A DNA stretch of 64,000 nucleotides from Luteolibacter pohnpeiensis (GTDB lineage Bacteria > Verrucomicrobiota > Verrucomicrobiia > Verrucomicrobiales > Akkermansiaceae): NCBI RefSeq assembly GCF_016595435.1, contig NZ_JAENIJ010000005.1, positions 124,001 to 188,000 of the forward strand, given 5' to 3'. Under the pieces are notes generated by a model. The model was not told where the DNA came from. It saw nothing but the letters and a program-made list of their open reading frames with translations, and ran no database searches. The position numbers and the translations under genes were made by a program. Shown in pieces: positions 36,363 to 45,785 of this stretch. Position 1 is the stretch's first letter, and every line of letters begins with the position of its first letter.

Positions 36363-37043
36363 ATGAAAATCCAACTCGTTGCCGCTCTTTCGCTTCTCTG
36401 TGCTGCTTCCGCTTTCGCGGAGCCTATTTCTCTGTTCAATGGTAAGGATCTCACAGGCTGGTCGGCAGATGTTCCTGAAGCGGACGGCAAGCCCGATACG
36501 AAGCCGAGTTTCATCGTGCGCGACGGGCTGCTGGTGAGCCTTGGCAAGCCGGGCGGGCACCTGATTTCTGACAAGGGATACTCCGACTACAAACTGGTGG
36601 TTGAGTATCGTTTCCCGAAAGACAAGGGGAACTGCGGGGTTTTGGTGAACGCATCCACCCCGCGCTTTTTGTACGGGATGTTCCCGAAATCGATCGAAGT
36701 GCAGATGGAGTCTGGCAATGCCGGCGACTTTTGGTGCATCGGTGAAAACATCGAAGTGCCGGATATGGAGAAACGCCGCCCGCATCAGGAAGGCCAGACC
36801 ATGGGCGGCGGACCTAGCGATGCACGCCGTATTCTCAATCTAACCGATGGTTCGGAAAAACCACTCGGCGAATGGAATACGATGGAAATCGAATGCAAAG
36901 GCGATGAGATCATCGTTCACGTGAATGGAGATTTGGTGAATCACGGGACAAAGTGCACCGCATCATCCGGCAAGATCGCACTCCAGGCCGAAGGCACTGA
37001 GGTGGAATTCCGCAAAGTGGAAATGACCTCATTGAAAGACTGA
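36363..37043 (+). CDS. Secreted DUF1080 (3-keto-disaccharide hydrolase-like) protein
   Basis: A 226-residue protein with a signal peptide cleaved after AFA (~20). The mature part starts EPISLFNGKDLTGWS, the DUF1080 signature, and continues as a concanavalin-like jelly roll (GNCGVLVNAS, NTMEIECKGDEIIVHVNGD). DUF1080 domains are abundant in Verrucomicrobiota and Planctomycetota, and some hydrolyse 3-keto-disaccharides. The substrate here is unknown. It is followed after 5 bases by a DUF1287 gene. Confidence 0.9.
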   Translation: MKIQLVAALSLLCAASAFAEPISLFNGKDLTGWSADVPEADGKPDTKPSFIVRDGLLVSLGKPGGHLISDKGYSDYKLVVEYRFPKDKGNCGVLVNASTPRFLYGMFPKSIEVQMESGNAGDFWCIGENIEVPDMEKRRPHQEGQTMGGGPSDARRILNLTDGSEKPLGEWNTMEIECKGDEIIVHVNGDLVNHGTKCTASSGKIALQAEGTEVEFRKVEMTSLKD

Positions 37044-37048
37044 AATCG

Positions 37049-37630
37049 ATGAGAACTTTATTCTCGCTGCTGTTGTTGCTGGCTTCACTGCAGCTCGCAT
37101 CCGCTCTGGACGCGATCCAACTGGTCACGGCAGCGAGAAAACAGGTGGGTGTCACCGTGTCTTATGATCCGGCTTACACCACCTTGAAATATCCGGGCGG
37201 TGATGTTCCCGAAGATCGCGGAGTCTGCACGGATGTGGTGATCCGTGCGATGCGGAAAGGGTTGTCCATGGACCTTCAAGAGCTGGTTCACGAAGACATG
37301 CTTTCGCATTTTTCGGCGTATCCCAAAAATTGGGACCTCAAAAAACCTGACAAGAATATCGATCATCGGCGCGTGCCCAATTTGCAGACCTGGTTTCGCC
37401 GCAAAGGCTACGAGTTACCGAAACCTGCGGAGCATCCGGATGTGTCTCTGTTCAAGCCGGGCGACATCGTTACCTGCATGGTGGCGGGGAAACTGCCGCA
37501 CATCATGATCGTGAGTGATCAGAAAACAGCCGATGGCCGACCGCTGATCATTCACAACATCGGCAGTGGCACGGTGGAGGAGGATCGATTGTTCGATTTT
37601 CCACTCACCGGTCACTATCGGTTGAAATGA
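37049..37630 (+). CDS. Secreted DUF1287 protein (NlpC/P60-like fold)
   Basis: A 193-residue protein with a signal peptide (~1-19). The mature part shows RKQVGVTVSYDPAY, then PEDRGVCTDVVIRAMR with the likely nucleophile Cys and DVVIRA helix, and LPHIMIVSDQ with the likely catalytic His. This is the DUF1287 pattern. The Cys/His layout suggests a cell-wall amidase-type enzyme, though this is inferred. Its stop and the stop of the convergent histidine kinase share the palindrome TGATCA with no bases between. Confidence 0.87.
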   Translation: MRTLFSLLLLLASLQLASALDAIQLVTAARKQVGVTVSYDPAYTTLKYPGGDVPEDRGVCTDVVIRAMRKGLSMDLQELVHEDMLSHFSAYPKNWDLKKPDKNIDHRRVPNLQTWFRRKGYELPKPAEHPDVSLFKPGDIVTCMVAGKLPHIMIVSDQKTADGRPLIIHNIGSGTVEEDRLFDFPLTGHYRLK

Positions 37631-39097
37631 TCATGCTTCTTGTTCGGGCAGCGGATAGGTTGCCGTAAATGTGGTGCCGACCCCAAGTTCACTCTCGGCA
37701 CTGATCGTGCCTCCGTCGGCGCGGACAATTCCATCGCAGATGGCCAGTCCCAGGCCGAATCTGCCATTCGAGCGGGATCGGGCTTTGTCCGCCCGATAGA
37801 AGCGCTCGAAAATATGCGGCAGATCCTCGGCGCTGATCCCCAGCCCGGTGTCCTTGACGACCAACTCAGCTCCGTTGTCCGTGTTGCGGCACGAAACCTG
37901 AATCGTGCCACCGGGTTTGTTGTAGTGAACCGCATTTTCTAACAGATTCGATACCACCAGGGAAAATCTGCCAATGTTGCCCATGGCTGTTGTCGGTGGC
38001 GTATCCAGGACGATGCTGAGTTCGGCTGCGGTGATTCTGGGAGCGAGCACGGATGCGATTTCTTCGATGCAACTGGCCATGTCGAACGACTCATGAGACG
38101 CGGTATCGTCATTGTCGGCTCTGGCCAACTGGAGCAAAGCTTGGGTGATGCCGCGCATTTGCTGAGCCGCTTCCAGGCAGCCGACCAAGGCTTCCCGGTA
38201 TTCGTGAGGCGAGCGATCCTGCGCGAGAGTTGCCTGGGCCTCGGTGATCATCATCGTTATCGGAGTGCGCAATTCATGCGAGGCATCTGCGGTGAATTGT
38301 TTCTGCCGATTGAAGGCTTCCTCCAACCGCGCGAAGGTTGAATTCAAAATCATCGCGAGACGTCCGAGCTCGTGATCGCCCTCGGTCTGGATGCGTTCGG
38401 TTAGATTTCCTGCCGAGATGCGTCTTGCCGCTTCACTGATGTCATCGATGGGTTTGATGGCCTGCTGCGTCAGCCAGGTGCCACCGGCGATGCCCAGGAT
38501 GAAAATGGCTGCGCCGGCACAAAAAATGAGAATCGCGGAGCGTTGCAAGGCGATGGCCAGGCTTTCACTGGATCGGCCGACGAGGACGCAATCGCCGCGT
38601 TCCGTGAAGTGCCATGCTTCGCGGAAAGCTCCGCGCGAGCGGACCTTGAGCGTGGTGTCCCGCGTGTTCCGCACCGGCATCGGAATTTTGCCGAGCATGG
38701 AAGTCGCGGAATTTTGCGGCCTTCCGTGGCGCCAGACTTGGTGATAGGTCCCGTCCGATTCGTCGGGTAAATTGATTTCCTGTTCCTGCATTTCCGGCTC
38801 TTCCGGCGGCGGGCCACCGCGCGGCCGGAATTCCCGGTCATCGAACTCCGGGGGGATCCGATCGAAATCTCGATCACCGTGAAAACGGCCAGGCGGCTCG
38901 TTGTCGTTAAAATGATCTTTGCCGCCGCGCATGCTGATGCTGATCGCGGAGACACGACTTTCGAGTGCGGCATCGAAGGCATGAATCCTGGAGTTTTTCT
39001 CCAAATGATAAATGCTAAGCCCGAAGCCGGTCAGCAGGATCAGCAAGAGTAGCCCCAGCCAACCTTGCAATCTCCAGCGGATGGAATGGGAAGACAT
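37631..39097 (-). CDS. Sensor histidine kinase
   Basis: A 488-residue membrane kinase. TM1 is at about 11-30 and TM2 at about 188-206, flanking a periplasmic sensor of ~157 residues with an acidic/Pro-rich segment (GRFHGDRDFDRIPPEF). A HAMP domain follows (~210-262). HisKA has the phospho-acceptor His274 in DASHELRTP. The ATPase domain has an N box (LLENAVHY), G1 DTGLGIS and G2 GRFGLGLAI. It starts 8 bases after the response regulator gene and is its clear partner. The acidic sensor could bind metal ions; this is speculation. Confidence 0.93.
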   Translation of the reverse strand: MSSHSIRWRLQGWLGLLLLILLTGFGLSIYHLEKNSRIHAFDAALESRVSAISISMRGGKDHFNDNEPPGRFHGDRDFDRIPPEFDDREFRPRGGPPPEEPEMQEQEINLPDESDGTYHQVWRHGRPQNSATSMLGKIPMPVRNTRDTTLKVRSRGAFREAWHFTERGDCVLVGRSSESLAIALQRSAILIFCAGAAIFILGIAGGTWLTQQAIKPIDDISEAARRISAGNLTERIQTEGDHELGRLAMILNSTFARLEEAFNRQKQFTADASHELRTPITMMITEAQATLAQDRSPHEYREALVGCLEAAQQMRGITQALLQLARADNDDTASHESFDMASCIEEIASVLAPRITAAELSIVLDTPPTTAMGNIGRFSLVVSNLLENAVHYNKPGGTIQVSCRNTDNGAELVVKDTGLGISAEDLPHIFERFYRADKARSRSNGRFGLGLAICDGIVRADGGTISAESELGVGTTFTATYPLPEQEA

Positions 39098-39105
39098 CGG
39101 CAGCG

Positions 39106-39759
39106 TTAAAGTTCGATGATATAGCCTTGGCCGCGGCGCGTGGTGATCAGGTCTGAGCGTAGTTTTTTGCGGATGCTGAAAATGTGCACGTCGATCAAGT
39201 TGGAGAGGGTGTCCTCGTTTTCGTCGAACAGATGATCATGAATCTCTGTCCGGGTCACGAGTTTCCCACGATGAAGCGCCAGATATTCGAGGATCGAATA
39301 CTCCCGTGAGGTCAATGCCACGGGCGAACCCGAAAAGGTGACTTCGCGGGCGCGGGTATCGATGCAAATTTCGTCGATATGGAGAACCGGCATCGCCTGG
39401 CCCGCGTTGCGACGAATGATCGAGCGGACTCGTGCAAACAGCTCAGGAAGATCAAAGGGTTTTACGAGATAATCGTCGGCACCACCGTCCAGACCTTTCA
39501 CCCTGTCCGGCGAAGTGTCCCGCGCGGTGAGCATCAGCACCGGGGTGGATTTGATCGCACGAAGCTTGCTGAGAATTTGCCATCCGTCCATCGCTGGCAA
39601 CATGACGTCCAGGATGATCGCGTCGTAGTCGATGTTCGATGCCTTATACCAACCCTCTTCACCATCCGCAGCCGCATCAACGGCATATCCTTGTTCGCGG
39701 AAGGCTTTTTCCAATGTCTTCAGTAATCTCGGTTCATCTTCAACGATCAACAATCGCAT
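39106..39759 (-). CDS. OmpR/PhoB-family response regulator
   Basis: A 217-residue regulator. The receiver has acidic residues Glu7/Asp8, phospho-acceptor Asp51 (AIILDVMLP), Thr78 and Lys100 (YLVKPF). The C-terminal winged helix shows VALTSREYSILEYLALHRG and LIDVHIFSIRKKL. The ATG at 39757-39759 was used because it gives the canonical MRLLIVEDEP start; the frame extends 22 residues further without conservation. It shares a transcript with the kinase gene. Confidence 0.95.
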   Translation of the reverse strand: MRLLIVEDEPRLLKTLEKAFREQGYAVDAAADGEEGWYKASNIDYDAIILDVMLPAMDGWQILSKLRAIKSTPVLMLTARDTSPDRVKGLDGGADDYLVKPFDLPELFARVRSIIRRNAGQAMPVLHIDEICIDTRAREVTFSGSPVALTSREYSILEYLALHRGKLVTRTEIHDHLFDENEDTLSNLIDVHIFSIRKKLRSDLITTRRGQGYIIEL

Positions 39760-39892
39760 GGCTGAGTATACAACAGTTAAGATGAAGGAATGATTAAATT
39801 CGTTTCCACAGGGTGCGCAGTGCAACGCAAGGAGCTGATAAACGACGGGACTCGAATGGGCTAGCGTTCAAAGGCAGACCGTATTGAAGGTG

Positions 39893-42631
39893 CTATGGTT
39901 GGATTTGTTGCGATGACGAAGAACGGTTGATGAGCCGGATTTCCTTTGCACCAAAGCCGAGATAGTCTGCCGGGGTGCAGGTGAAAATGATGACTTGGAG
40001 TCCACGCGTGGCTGCGAGATCGAGCATGCGTTGCAGCGATTGAATGCGCAGCGGATCGGAGTAGGCAAAGGCATCGTCGAACAAAATAGGCAGGCAACCC
40101 TCGAAATCGGCGGCCAGGATTTCCGCCAAGGCCAGACGAACCGCAGCGGCAACTTGTTCTTTGGCTCCGCCGCTCAAGCTTTCGAACGAAAAGGAGGGGT
40201 CTCCGTTCCGAATGAGTTCGAGTTGCTCGACTCCGGCTTCGGACAGCTGGACGCGGGCTTCGGTGCCGTTGCCAAAGATGCATTGCAGGTAGCCTGAAAT
40301 CCGATCGGCAAGTGGCTGAACCAATGCGCGATCGATCACTTCCCGGGAGGTGGTGAAAAGTTGATGGAGGGTTTCAATGGCTTTTGCACGCCGTTGTTCG
40401 GCTTGAAATTGATCGAGCGCGAGCAGTTGCCGCGCTTCAGCGAAGCGGAGTTCGGCCTCCGGGTCTGTGCTGCCGTCTAGGGTGAGACGATCACGTGCAA
40501 GCAGGCAGGTATTTTCGGCGTCACGGAGACGGTTTTCCTGGGCGCTGATGGCGCGGGAAAAGCGATCGCAGTCCGCGGTGAGAAGCTCAGGTTTGAGGTC
40601 GGCCAGCGTCGCCCTCATGGTCGTGAGCTGATCGTTGGCCAGGGCTTCGGCTTCGCGGAGATTCGTGAGCGCTTGTTCTCTGGATCGACTGTCGCCGTGA
40701 GCTTCCTCGCGGGTGTGGATGGCCGTTTCGAGATCGCGCACCGATTGCCTGGTCGTTGCGGTTAGATCTCGATAGCGGGCAACTTCCGCACTGCAATGGT
40801 CTAGCTTTTCGCGCGCTTGCTCGACCCGCATTCGCGCGGAGATTTCAGCGGCTTCAGCGGATGTCAGTTCGTGACTGGTCTTGCTGACCCGTTCTTTCGC
40901 CGACGAAAGGTCTGCAGGTTGAGATGGAGTTTCGCTTGAAGATGATGCGAGATCCATGCGCCGCCGCAGTTCCTCCCGGGCGGATTCCAGTTCGCTCGTA
41001 GCGCGGGAAATCTGCTGCGCAAGTGAGGTGCCTCCGAGGGCTTCCCATCGGGTTTGAATTCCCATGAGCTGGGGTTCAAGCGTCTGGCGCTGTTCCAGAA
41101 TCGAGGCCGCGTGATCGAGATCGCGCAGGGCTAGAATCTGCAGTTCAGCGGAAAGAGCATCGTTGCATTGATCGACGCGTTGCCGTGCTTCGGTGAGCGA
41201 ATTTCCACCACCCGGTTGAACGCGGAGCCGGGTTCCGTTTCCGATCACCAAATCGCCGGAATCGGTCAAAATACGGGCTTCTCCCGCAGCCAGGGAAGTG
41301 CCATCCAGGATCACGCTTGTGTCCGCAGTGATGAGCTCAATGCTGGTGGCCATGGCCTCAAGCGCCGCTTTGGCTTGGCTTGAGGCTGCATCGAGTTTGC
41401 GCAACCGGGATAGTCCTTGGGCATCCAGTGTTGGCAATTTGTCGAGCTTGCTCCGGACGTTTTGCAGCTCTTGATCCAGTTGTGCCGCTTCCGCGTGGCG
41501 TGTGCTGATCGCCTGATGGATTTCCGCTTTTTCCAAAGCGATAACGGCGGCTTGCTCGATGTCGTGTTGAATCCGGATGCACCGGAGACTGGCGATGGCT
41601 TCCTTGAGCAGTTGATCCGCTGCCGTCACCCCGTTGCGTGCCTGTTGTTCTGCGGTGGTCAATGCAGCAAGCTGAACATCGGCGGGTTGCAGGGCTGCCT
41701 TTGCGGTATCGAGTTTTTTTTGCAGATCGCGAATCGTCTGATCGTTCGCTTCGAGGGCTTCTCGGCGGCTTTTAGCATTTCGCAGCGCCTCGACCCGGAT
41801 ATTCTCATCGCGGCGAAGCACCTCGACTTCGCGCAATTTTGTCTCCGCATGTTTGCGATGTTCAACCAGTGTCGGGAGCTGAAGTTTGATTTCAGCGATG
41901 TCCCGCGATGCTTGATCGTGATCGGTGATCGCTTGGTTCAACCGGCTTGCGACCTCACGTGCTTTGGCAAGTGAGGCCTCTGCTTGTTCGAGTTGAGCGC
42001 GCGCCACATCCAGGCTGGTGTTGCTGCGGATGCGACCGGTGTTGGTGAAAAATTGTTGGTAGAGATCGGCGATGTGGCCGGCAACCCTTTGGTCATTTGC
42101 GGACTGGAGAACGGCGGTGGCACTGTGTTGCTGGAGGTGTTTCGAGAGCCTTTCTTTGTGAGACGCTGTGTAAGTCGCCGGATCATCGTTTGACTGACCT
42201 TGCCAAACCCAGAGATGGGACCAGAGAGTTGGAAGTTGGCTCGCGGCACTGCGACCGCCGATGGTTTCCGCCTTCAGCAATTCAGCGACCTTGGATTCTG
42301 CTTCCTCATCCTTGAGCACCACGCCTGCTTGGGCTGTCAACCTGGTGGAGCCTTTTGCACCCGCGAAATGCTTTTCCAGTTCCCATCGCATGCCACCGGC
42401 TTCGAAGGAAAGGATCACTTCCGGATCACCGCTATGGAGCGTGGAAACCATTTGTGAGCGGATGCTTCCGCCGGTTTTCGCACGCAGAAACAGGGCGCGA
42501 TGAGCCGCTTCCACCAGCGTGCTTTTACCCGATTCATTGGCCCCGCCGATCAACGTTCGCGATGCATCAAAATTCACCGTAAGATCGCGGTGAACCCGAT
42601 AGTTGCGAACGGTTAATGAAAGCAGACGCAT
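39893..42631 (-). CDS. SbcC/YhaN-like coiled-coil ATPase
   Basis: A 912-residue SMC-type ATPase. Walker A is GANESGKST (30-38). Long coiled coils rich in Ala, Glu, Arg and Gln fill about 210-740, without a CxxC zinc hook at the tip. The C-terminal lobe has the ABC signature LSGGAKEQV (~820) and Walker B ILFDDAFAYSD. This is the YhaN/RecF-like branch of DNA-repair ATPases. The gene 32 bases upstream encodes the matching SbcD/YhaO-type nuclease, so the two proteins probably act as one double-strand-end processing complex. A 133-base gap separates it from the two-component genes. Confidence 0.85.
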   Translation of the reverse strand: MRLLSLTVRNYRVHRDLTVNFDASRTLIGGANESGKSTLVEAAHRALFLRAKTGGSIRSQMVSTLHSGDPEVILSFEAGGMRWELEKHFAGAKGSTRLTAQAGVVLKDEEAESKVAELLKAETIGGRSAASQLPTLWSHLWVWQGQSNDDPATYTASHKERLSKHLQQHSATAVLQSANDQRVAGHIADLYQQFFTNTGRIRSNTSLDVARAQLEQAEASLAKAREVASRLNQAITDHDQASRDIAEIKLQLPTLVEHRKHAETKLREVEVLRRDENIRVEALRNAKSRREALEANDQTIRDLQKKLDTAKAALQPADVQLAALTTAEQQARNGVTAADQLLKEAIASLRCIRIQHDIEQAAVIALEKAEIHQAISTRHAEAAQLDQELQNVRSKLDKLPTLDAQGLSRLRKLDAASSQAKAALEAMATSIELITADTSVILDGTSLAAGEARILTDSGDLVIGNGTRLRVQPGGGNSLTEARQRVDQCNDALSAELQILALRDLDHAASILEQRQTLEPQLMGIQTRWEALGGTSLAQQISRATSELESAREELRRRMDLASSSSETPSQPADLSSAKERVSKTSHELTSAEAAEISARMRVEQAREKLDHCSAEVARYRDLTATTRQSVRDLETAIHTREEAHGDSRSREQALTNLREAEALANDQLTTMRATLADLKPELLTADCDRFSRAISAQENRLRDAENTCLLARDRLTLDGSTDPEAELRFAEARQLLALDQFQAEQRRAKAIETLHQLFTTSREVIDRALVQPLADRISGYLQCIFGNGTEARVQLSEAGVEQLELIRNGDPSFSFESLSGGAKEQVAAAVRLALAEILAADFEGCLPILFDDAFAYSDPLRIQSLQRMLDLAATRGLQVIIFTCTPADYLGFGAKEIRLINRSSSSQQIQP

Positions 42632-42663
42632 GGGTGAAACCAGTGGGGTGGGGGTGGATGCCG

Positions 42664-43839
42664 TCAGGTGTCGAGAAGCGCCGCGTGAAGTTCCCGCAGC
42701 GCGATGCGGGCGATGGCGGCTTCATCGGAGTTGCCCTCAGCCCGGATGACGAGCTGGCTGGCAACCGTTGAAATGAGCGGATCGCTTGGATTGCAAGTCA
42801 GGTGCGTGATTTCCTCTTGGGTTGGAGCGATGGTGACCTGGAAATCGAGTTTGAGTCGGACGAGACGGGATTCCCACGATTCGAGGATTTGTTCCAGACG
42901 TGCCGAGGCGGCGATGCCCAAAGCTCCTTGCAGTCGGAGTTTGAGAAGCTGCGTGTTGCTGGACGATCCGATGAACGCATCGATTTGTTCCGCAAACCGA
43001 TCCAGACTGGAGTCTTCTGAAAAGTGGAAGGTGAATTCTTTCCAGATGAAACCACTCACGGGGATTTTTTCCACCTGGGGGGATTGGCCACGCGAAATGG
43101 CGACCTTGAGAAGATTGCCGGGATCGTTGCCATCGCCTTTGGGAAACCGATCCATCTCGGGCGTGCCACTATACCACGCTTTGGCACCGACTTGTTTGGT
43201 GCCATGCCAGTCTCCCAATGCGAGGTAATCCATTTCATCTAACGGAAGACTCGTTAGATCGATCCAGTTGGCGACCGATGGGCCGCTTTGTTCATCGTCG
43301 TTCTCCGCGCTAAAACCTTGAATCGTACCGTGAGCGAGGACAATGCGCGGCAAGTCCGGTGGGAATGATCGGGTGAGCAGAGATTCGCGGATCCACGAAA
43401 CCGGATTCGTGGTTTCATGCCGGCGCAGCAGTGGCGCTGGGAAGATCACCGCCTTTTCGAGAACGACAGGTTCCGGATTGAGAATGATGCGCAGATTGGG
43501 AGCGAGTTGCTGTTGTTCCCTGAGGAAAAAATCCTGCTGCCAAATGCTGCCAGGCCCGCCGTGATCGTGATTGCCGGGAATGATGATCACCGGGATGTTA
43601 ATCTCACCAATCGCTCCGCATGCGGCGGAAACCGTGGCTTTCGTCACGTGAGGGGAATCGAAGAGATCCCCGGCAACCAGAATGAAATCGACCGCAGACT
43701 CTTTGGCGATTTTCCCAATTCTTTCGATCACCCGGAGGCGTTCCTGCTGCAATCGGTGGCGCTTTGACTCATCGCCGACTGAGGCAAAAGGTCTGCCCAG
43801 CTGCCAGTCCGCAGTGTGGAGGAATCGAGCAGTCACCAT
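42664..43839 (-). CDS. SbcD/YhaO-like metallophosphoesterase nuclease
   Basis: A 391-residue protein. Metal-site motifs are TADWQLGRPF (Asp11; the usual His of DxH is Gln13), VAGDLFD (Asp58), PGNHDHGG (Asn90-His91), and later VLAHGTIQGF and LALGDWHGTK. It is the nuclease partner for the ATPase downstream, together resembling Mre11-Rad50. The last ~130 residues form a capping/ATPase-binding region. It overlaps the GNAT gene by 7 bases. Confidence 0.87.
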   Translation of the reverse strand: MVTARFLHTADWQLGRPFASVGDESKRHRLQQERLRVIERIGKIAKESAVDFILVAGDLFDSPHVTKATVSAACGAIGEINIPVIIIPGNHDHGGPGSIWQQDFFLREQQQLAPNLRIILNPEPVVLEKAVIFPAPLLRRHETTNPVSWIRESLLTRSFPPDLPRIVLAHGTIQGFSAENDDEQSGPSVANWIDLTSLPLDEMDYLALGDWHGTKQVGAKAWYSGTPEMDRFPKGDGNDPGNLLKVAISRGQSPQVEKIPVSGFIWKEFTFHFSEDSSLDRFAEQIDAFIGSSSNTQLLKLRLQGALGIAASARLEQILESWESRLVRLKLDFQVTIAPTQEEITHLTCNPSDPLISTVASQLVIRAEGNSDEAAIARIALRELHAALLDT

Positions 43840-44369
43840 GCTGGAATGGGTTGTTCGTGAACGGCATTTGGAGGCTCTGTTAGAGAACGCCGCATGATCA
43901 CACTCTCATAATTGGTCGTCGAATAATCATGGGTGGCGATCACGGAGTAACCCCAGCTTTGATACATGGAAATCAGATTTGTGGCAGGTGCGGCGGTATC
44001 TAACAAAAGGTAATGCGCGCCGCATTTCTTGGCGTGTTGAATCACGGCCTCGTGAAGGGCGAAGCCGATTCCTTGATGCTGGAACGCAGGATCCACTGCA
44101 AACTGGCCGAAAATCATCACACCGGGTTCCCGATACCAGGGAGTCTTGCTGTTAGGGTCAGCAGCATAACAGGTGACGGTGCCGATGATGTTTCCGTCCC
44201 GCTCCGCAACGAGCGGGTGGCCTGAGTTGAGCCGATAGCGGGTGACCTCCGAAGTTTGGTGGGTCGCCGTGTAGTGGAGACCGGCGGCGGCCAGAGGCGC
44301 GTATGCCCGATGCAACAATTCGGTTAGAGCCTCAATGTCATCGTCGGGATGGAACTCTCGAATGATCAT
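43833..44369 (-). CDS. GNAT-family N-acetyltransferase
   Basis: A 178-residue acetyltransferase. The acetyl-CoA loop region is FAVDPAFQHQGIGFALHEA (R/Q-x-x-G-x-G variant QHQGIG). An N-terminal strand/helix (IREFHPDDDIEALTELLHRAY) and a late strand (YQSWGYSVIATHDY) complete the fold. The substrate is unknown. Its 3' end overlaps the SbcD-like gene by 7 bases, placing it first in that trio. Confidence 0.85.
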   Translation of the reverse strand: MIIREFHPDDDIEALTELLHRAYAPLAAAGLHYTATHQTSEVTRYRLNSGHPLVAERDGNIIGTVTCYAADPNSKTPWYREPGVMIFGQFAVDPAFQHQGIGFALHEAVIQHAKKCGAHYLLLDTAAPATNLISMYQSWGYSVIATHDYSTTNYESVIMRRSLTEPPNAVHEQPIPAW

Positions 44370-44386
44370 GAAGGCGGAGGATTCGT

Positions 44387-44521
44387 TCAGTGGGTCGACT
44401 CGGCAGCAGGTTGTTTCGCGCTGAATTCAGAGTTTTCGCTCAGGTAATAAAGTAGCCCACCTCCGCCGATGACACAGATGAGCACCAAAACGACGATGAG
44501 CAGTCCAAGGCAAGATTTCAT
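44387..44521 (-). CDS. 44-residue single-pass membrane protein
   Basis: From the ATG at 44519-44521 a 44-residue reading frame begins MKSCLGLLIVVLVLICVIGGG, with one strong membrane helix (~5-27), a short polar segment (YYLSENSEFSAKQPA) and a stop. It fits exactly between rsmB (20 bases before) and the GNAT gene (17 bases after), on the same strand. The helix pattern and neat fit support a real gene. No function can be assigned. Confidence 0.6.
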   Translation of the reverse strand: MKSCLGLLIVVLVLICVIGGGGLLYYLSENSEFSAKQPAAESTH

Positions 44522-44541
44522 GTATCGCGGGGTCGATGGGT

Positions 44542-45771
44542 TTATTGAATGAGCGCGGCGAAGGAACCGTCGGTATGGTCGCGGAATGGCAATGCATCCC
44601 GCGTTCCGATAAGCTTCAAATCCGGGTGAGCTGCAAGGAAAGATTCGACCTGTTCGAGGTTCTCCTGAGCCTCGATGGAGCAGGTGGAATAGACCAGGCG
44701 TCCGCCCGGTTTGAGGCACGGCAGGGCGTTTTCGAGAATTTTGCGCTGGGTGTTGACCAGTTTTTCGATGTCAGGTGCCTGGAGCCGCCAGCGGACATCA
44801 ACCCGGCGGCGAATCACTCCGGTGTTGGAGCAGGGGACATCGAGAAGGATGCCATCGAACGCGCCATGCCAGGACTCCGGAGCGGGTTTGGTCCAGTCGT
44901 GAACGGACGTTTCGGCGGTCCCGGCGTGGAGCCGCTCAAGGTTTTGTTGCAGGCGCGGAAGGCGTTTTTCGTTGGAATCGGTACAGACCAGATTTTCTGC
45001 GGAACCGAGCGCGGCAGCGATCAAGAATGCTTTACCACCCGGCGCGGCACAAGCGTCGAGAATGCGTTCACCGGGCTTGGGTGCGAGGAGATCGACCGCA
45101 TGACGAGTTGCCGGATCCTGGATATAAATTTGTCCGCTGGCGATGAGCGGGGTGGGGATCGGACCTGATAATTGATAGAAGCCAGGCGCGCCTTCGACCG
45201 GGCTGCCAGGGATGTTTTCCAGTGGTTCGGCCAATGGATTAAGGCGGAAAAACACCTGCGCCGGTGTGTTGTCCCATTCCATGAGCTCGATTGCAGCGTT
45301 CTTGCCAAAGCTGGCTCTCCAGCGCTTGTAGAGCCAATCTGGATGGGAGTGGACCATGGCTGGGGGCAAATCTTCGATTTCCTCAAGCAGTCGCTTGCGG
45401 GAACTCACCGCCCGGCGCAGCACCGCGTTGATCAGGGAGCGGACGCTGGCTTTTCCGGCCTCCACGGTTTCGTTGACGGCGGCGTGTTCCGGGATTTGCA
45501 GGATGATCAGCTGGCATAGGCCAACGCGGAGGATGTCGCGGGTTTCCGGATCGAGTTTGCCATCGCGCAGCTTGCCGATCCAGTGGTCGAGCAGACGCCG
45601 GTGGCGAAGCACCCCAAACAGGATGGCCTGTAGAAGTCCACGATCTGCTGCGGACAACATGCGGCGCTGGGCGTGGCGATCAATGAGCGTTTCCGCGTAA
45701 TCATGCCCCTTTGCCCAGGCGCGGAGGGCGGAGACGGCGGCTTGGCGGACGTGGAAATTTTTAGCAGGCAT
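44542..45771 (-). CDS. rsmB: 16S rRNA (cytosine-C5) methyltransferase RsmB
   Basis: A ~409-residue enzyme that methylates C967 of 16S rRNA. The N-terminal NusB-like RNA-binding domain (~1-140) includes LQAILFGVLRHRRLLDHWI and RSLINAVLRRA. The methyltransferase domain has SAM motif DACAAPGGKA, DVPCSNTGVIRRR with one Cys, and VYSTCSIEAQENL with the catalytic nucleophile Cys. The ATG at 45769-45771 was chosen, 14 bases after bioD; an upstream TTG would overlap the bioD stop. Other RsmB/RsmF-family targets cannot be excluded. Confidence 0.92.
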   Translation of the reverse strand: MPAKNFHVRQAAVSALRAWAKGHDYAETLIDRHAQRRMLSAADRGLLQAILFGVLRHRRLLDHWIGKLRDGKLDPETRDILRVGLCQLIILQIPEHAAVNETVEAGKASVRSLINAVLRRAVSSRKRLLEEIEDLPPAMVHSHPDWLYKRWRASFGKNAAIELMEWDNTPAQVFFRLNPLAEPLENIPGSPVEGAPGFYQLSGPIPTPLIASGQIYIQDPATRHAVDLLAPKPGERILDACAAPGGKAFLIAAALGSAENLVCTDSNEKRLPRLQQNLERLHAGTAETSVHDWTKPAPESWHGAFDGILLDVPCSNTGVIRRRVDVRWRLQAPDIEKLVNTQRKILENALPCLKPGGRLVYSTCSIEAQENLEQVESFLAAHPDLKLIGTRDALPFRDHTDGSFAALIQ

Positions 45772-45785
45772 GCGGTGCGGGTGGC

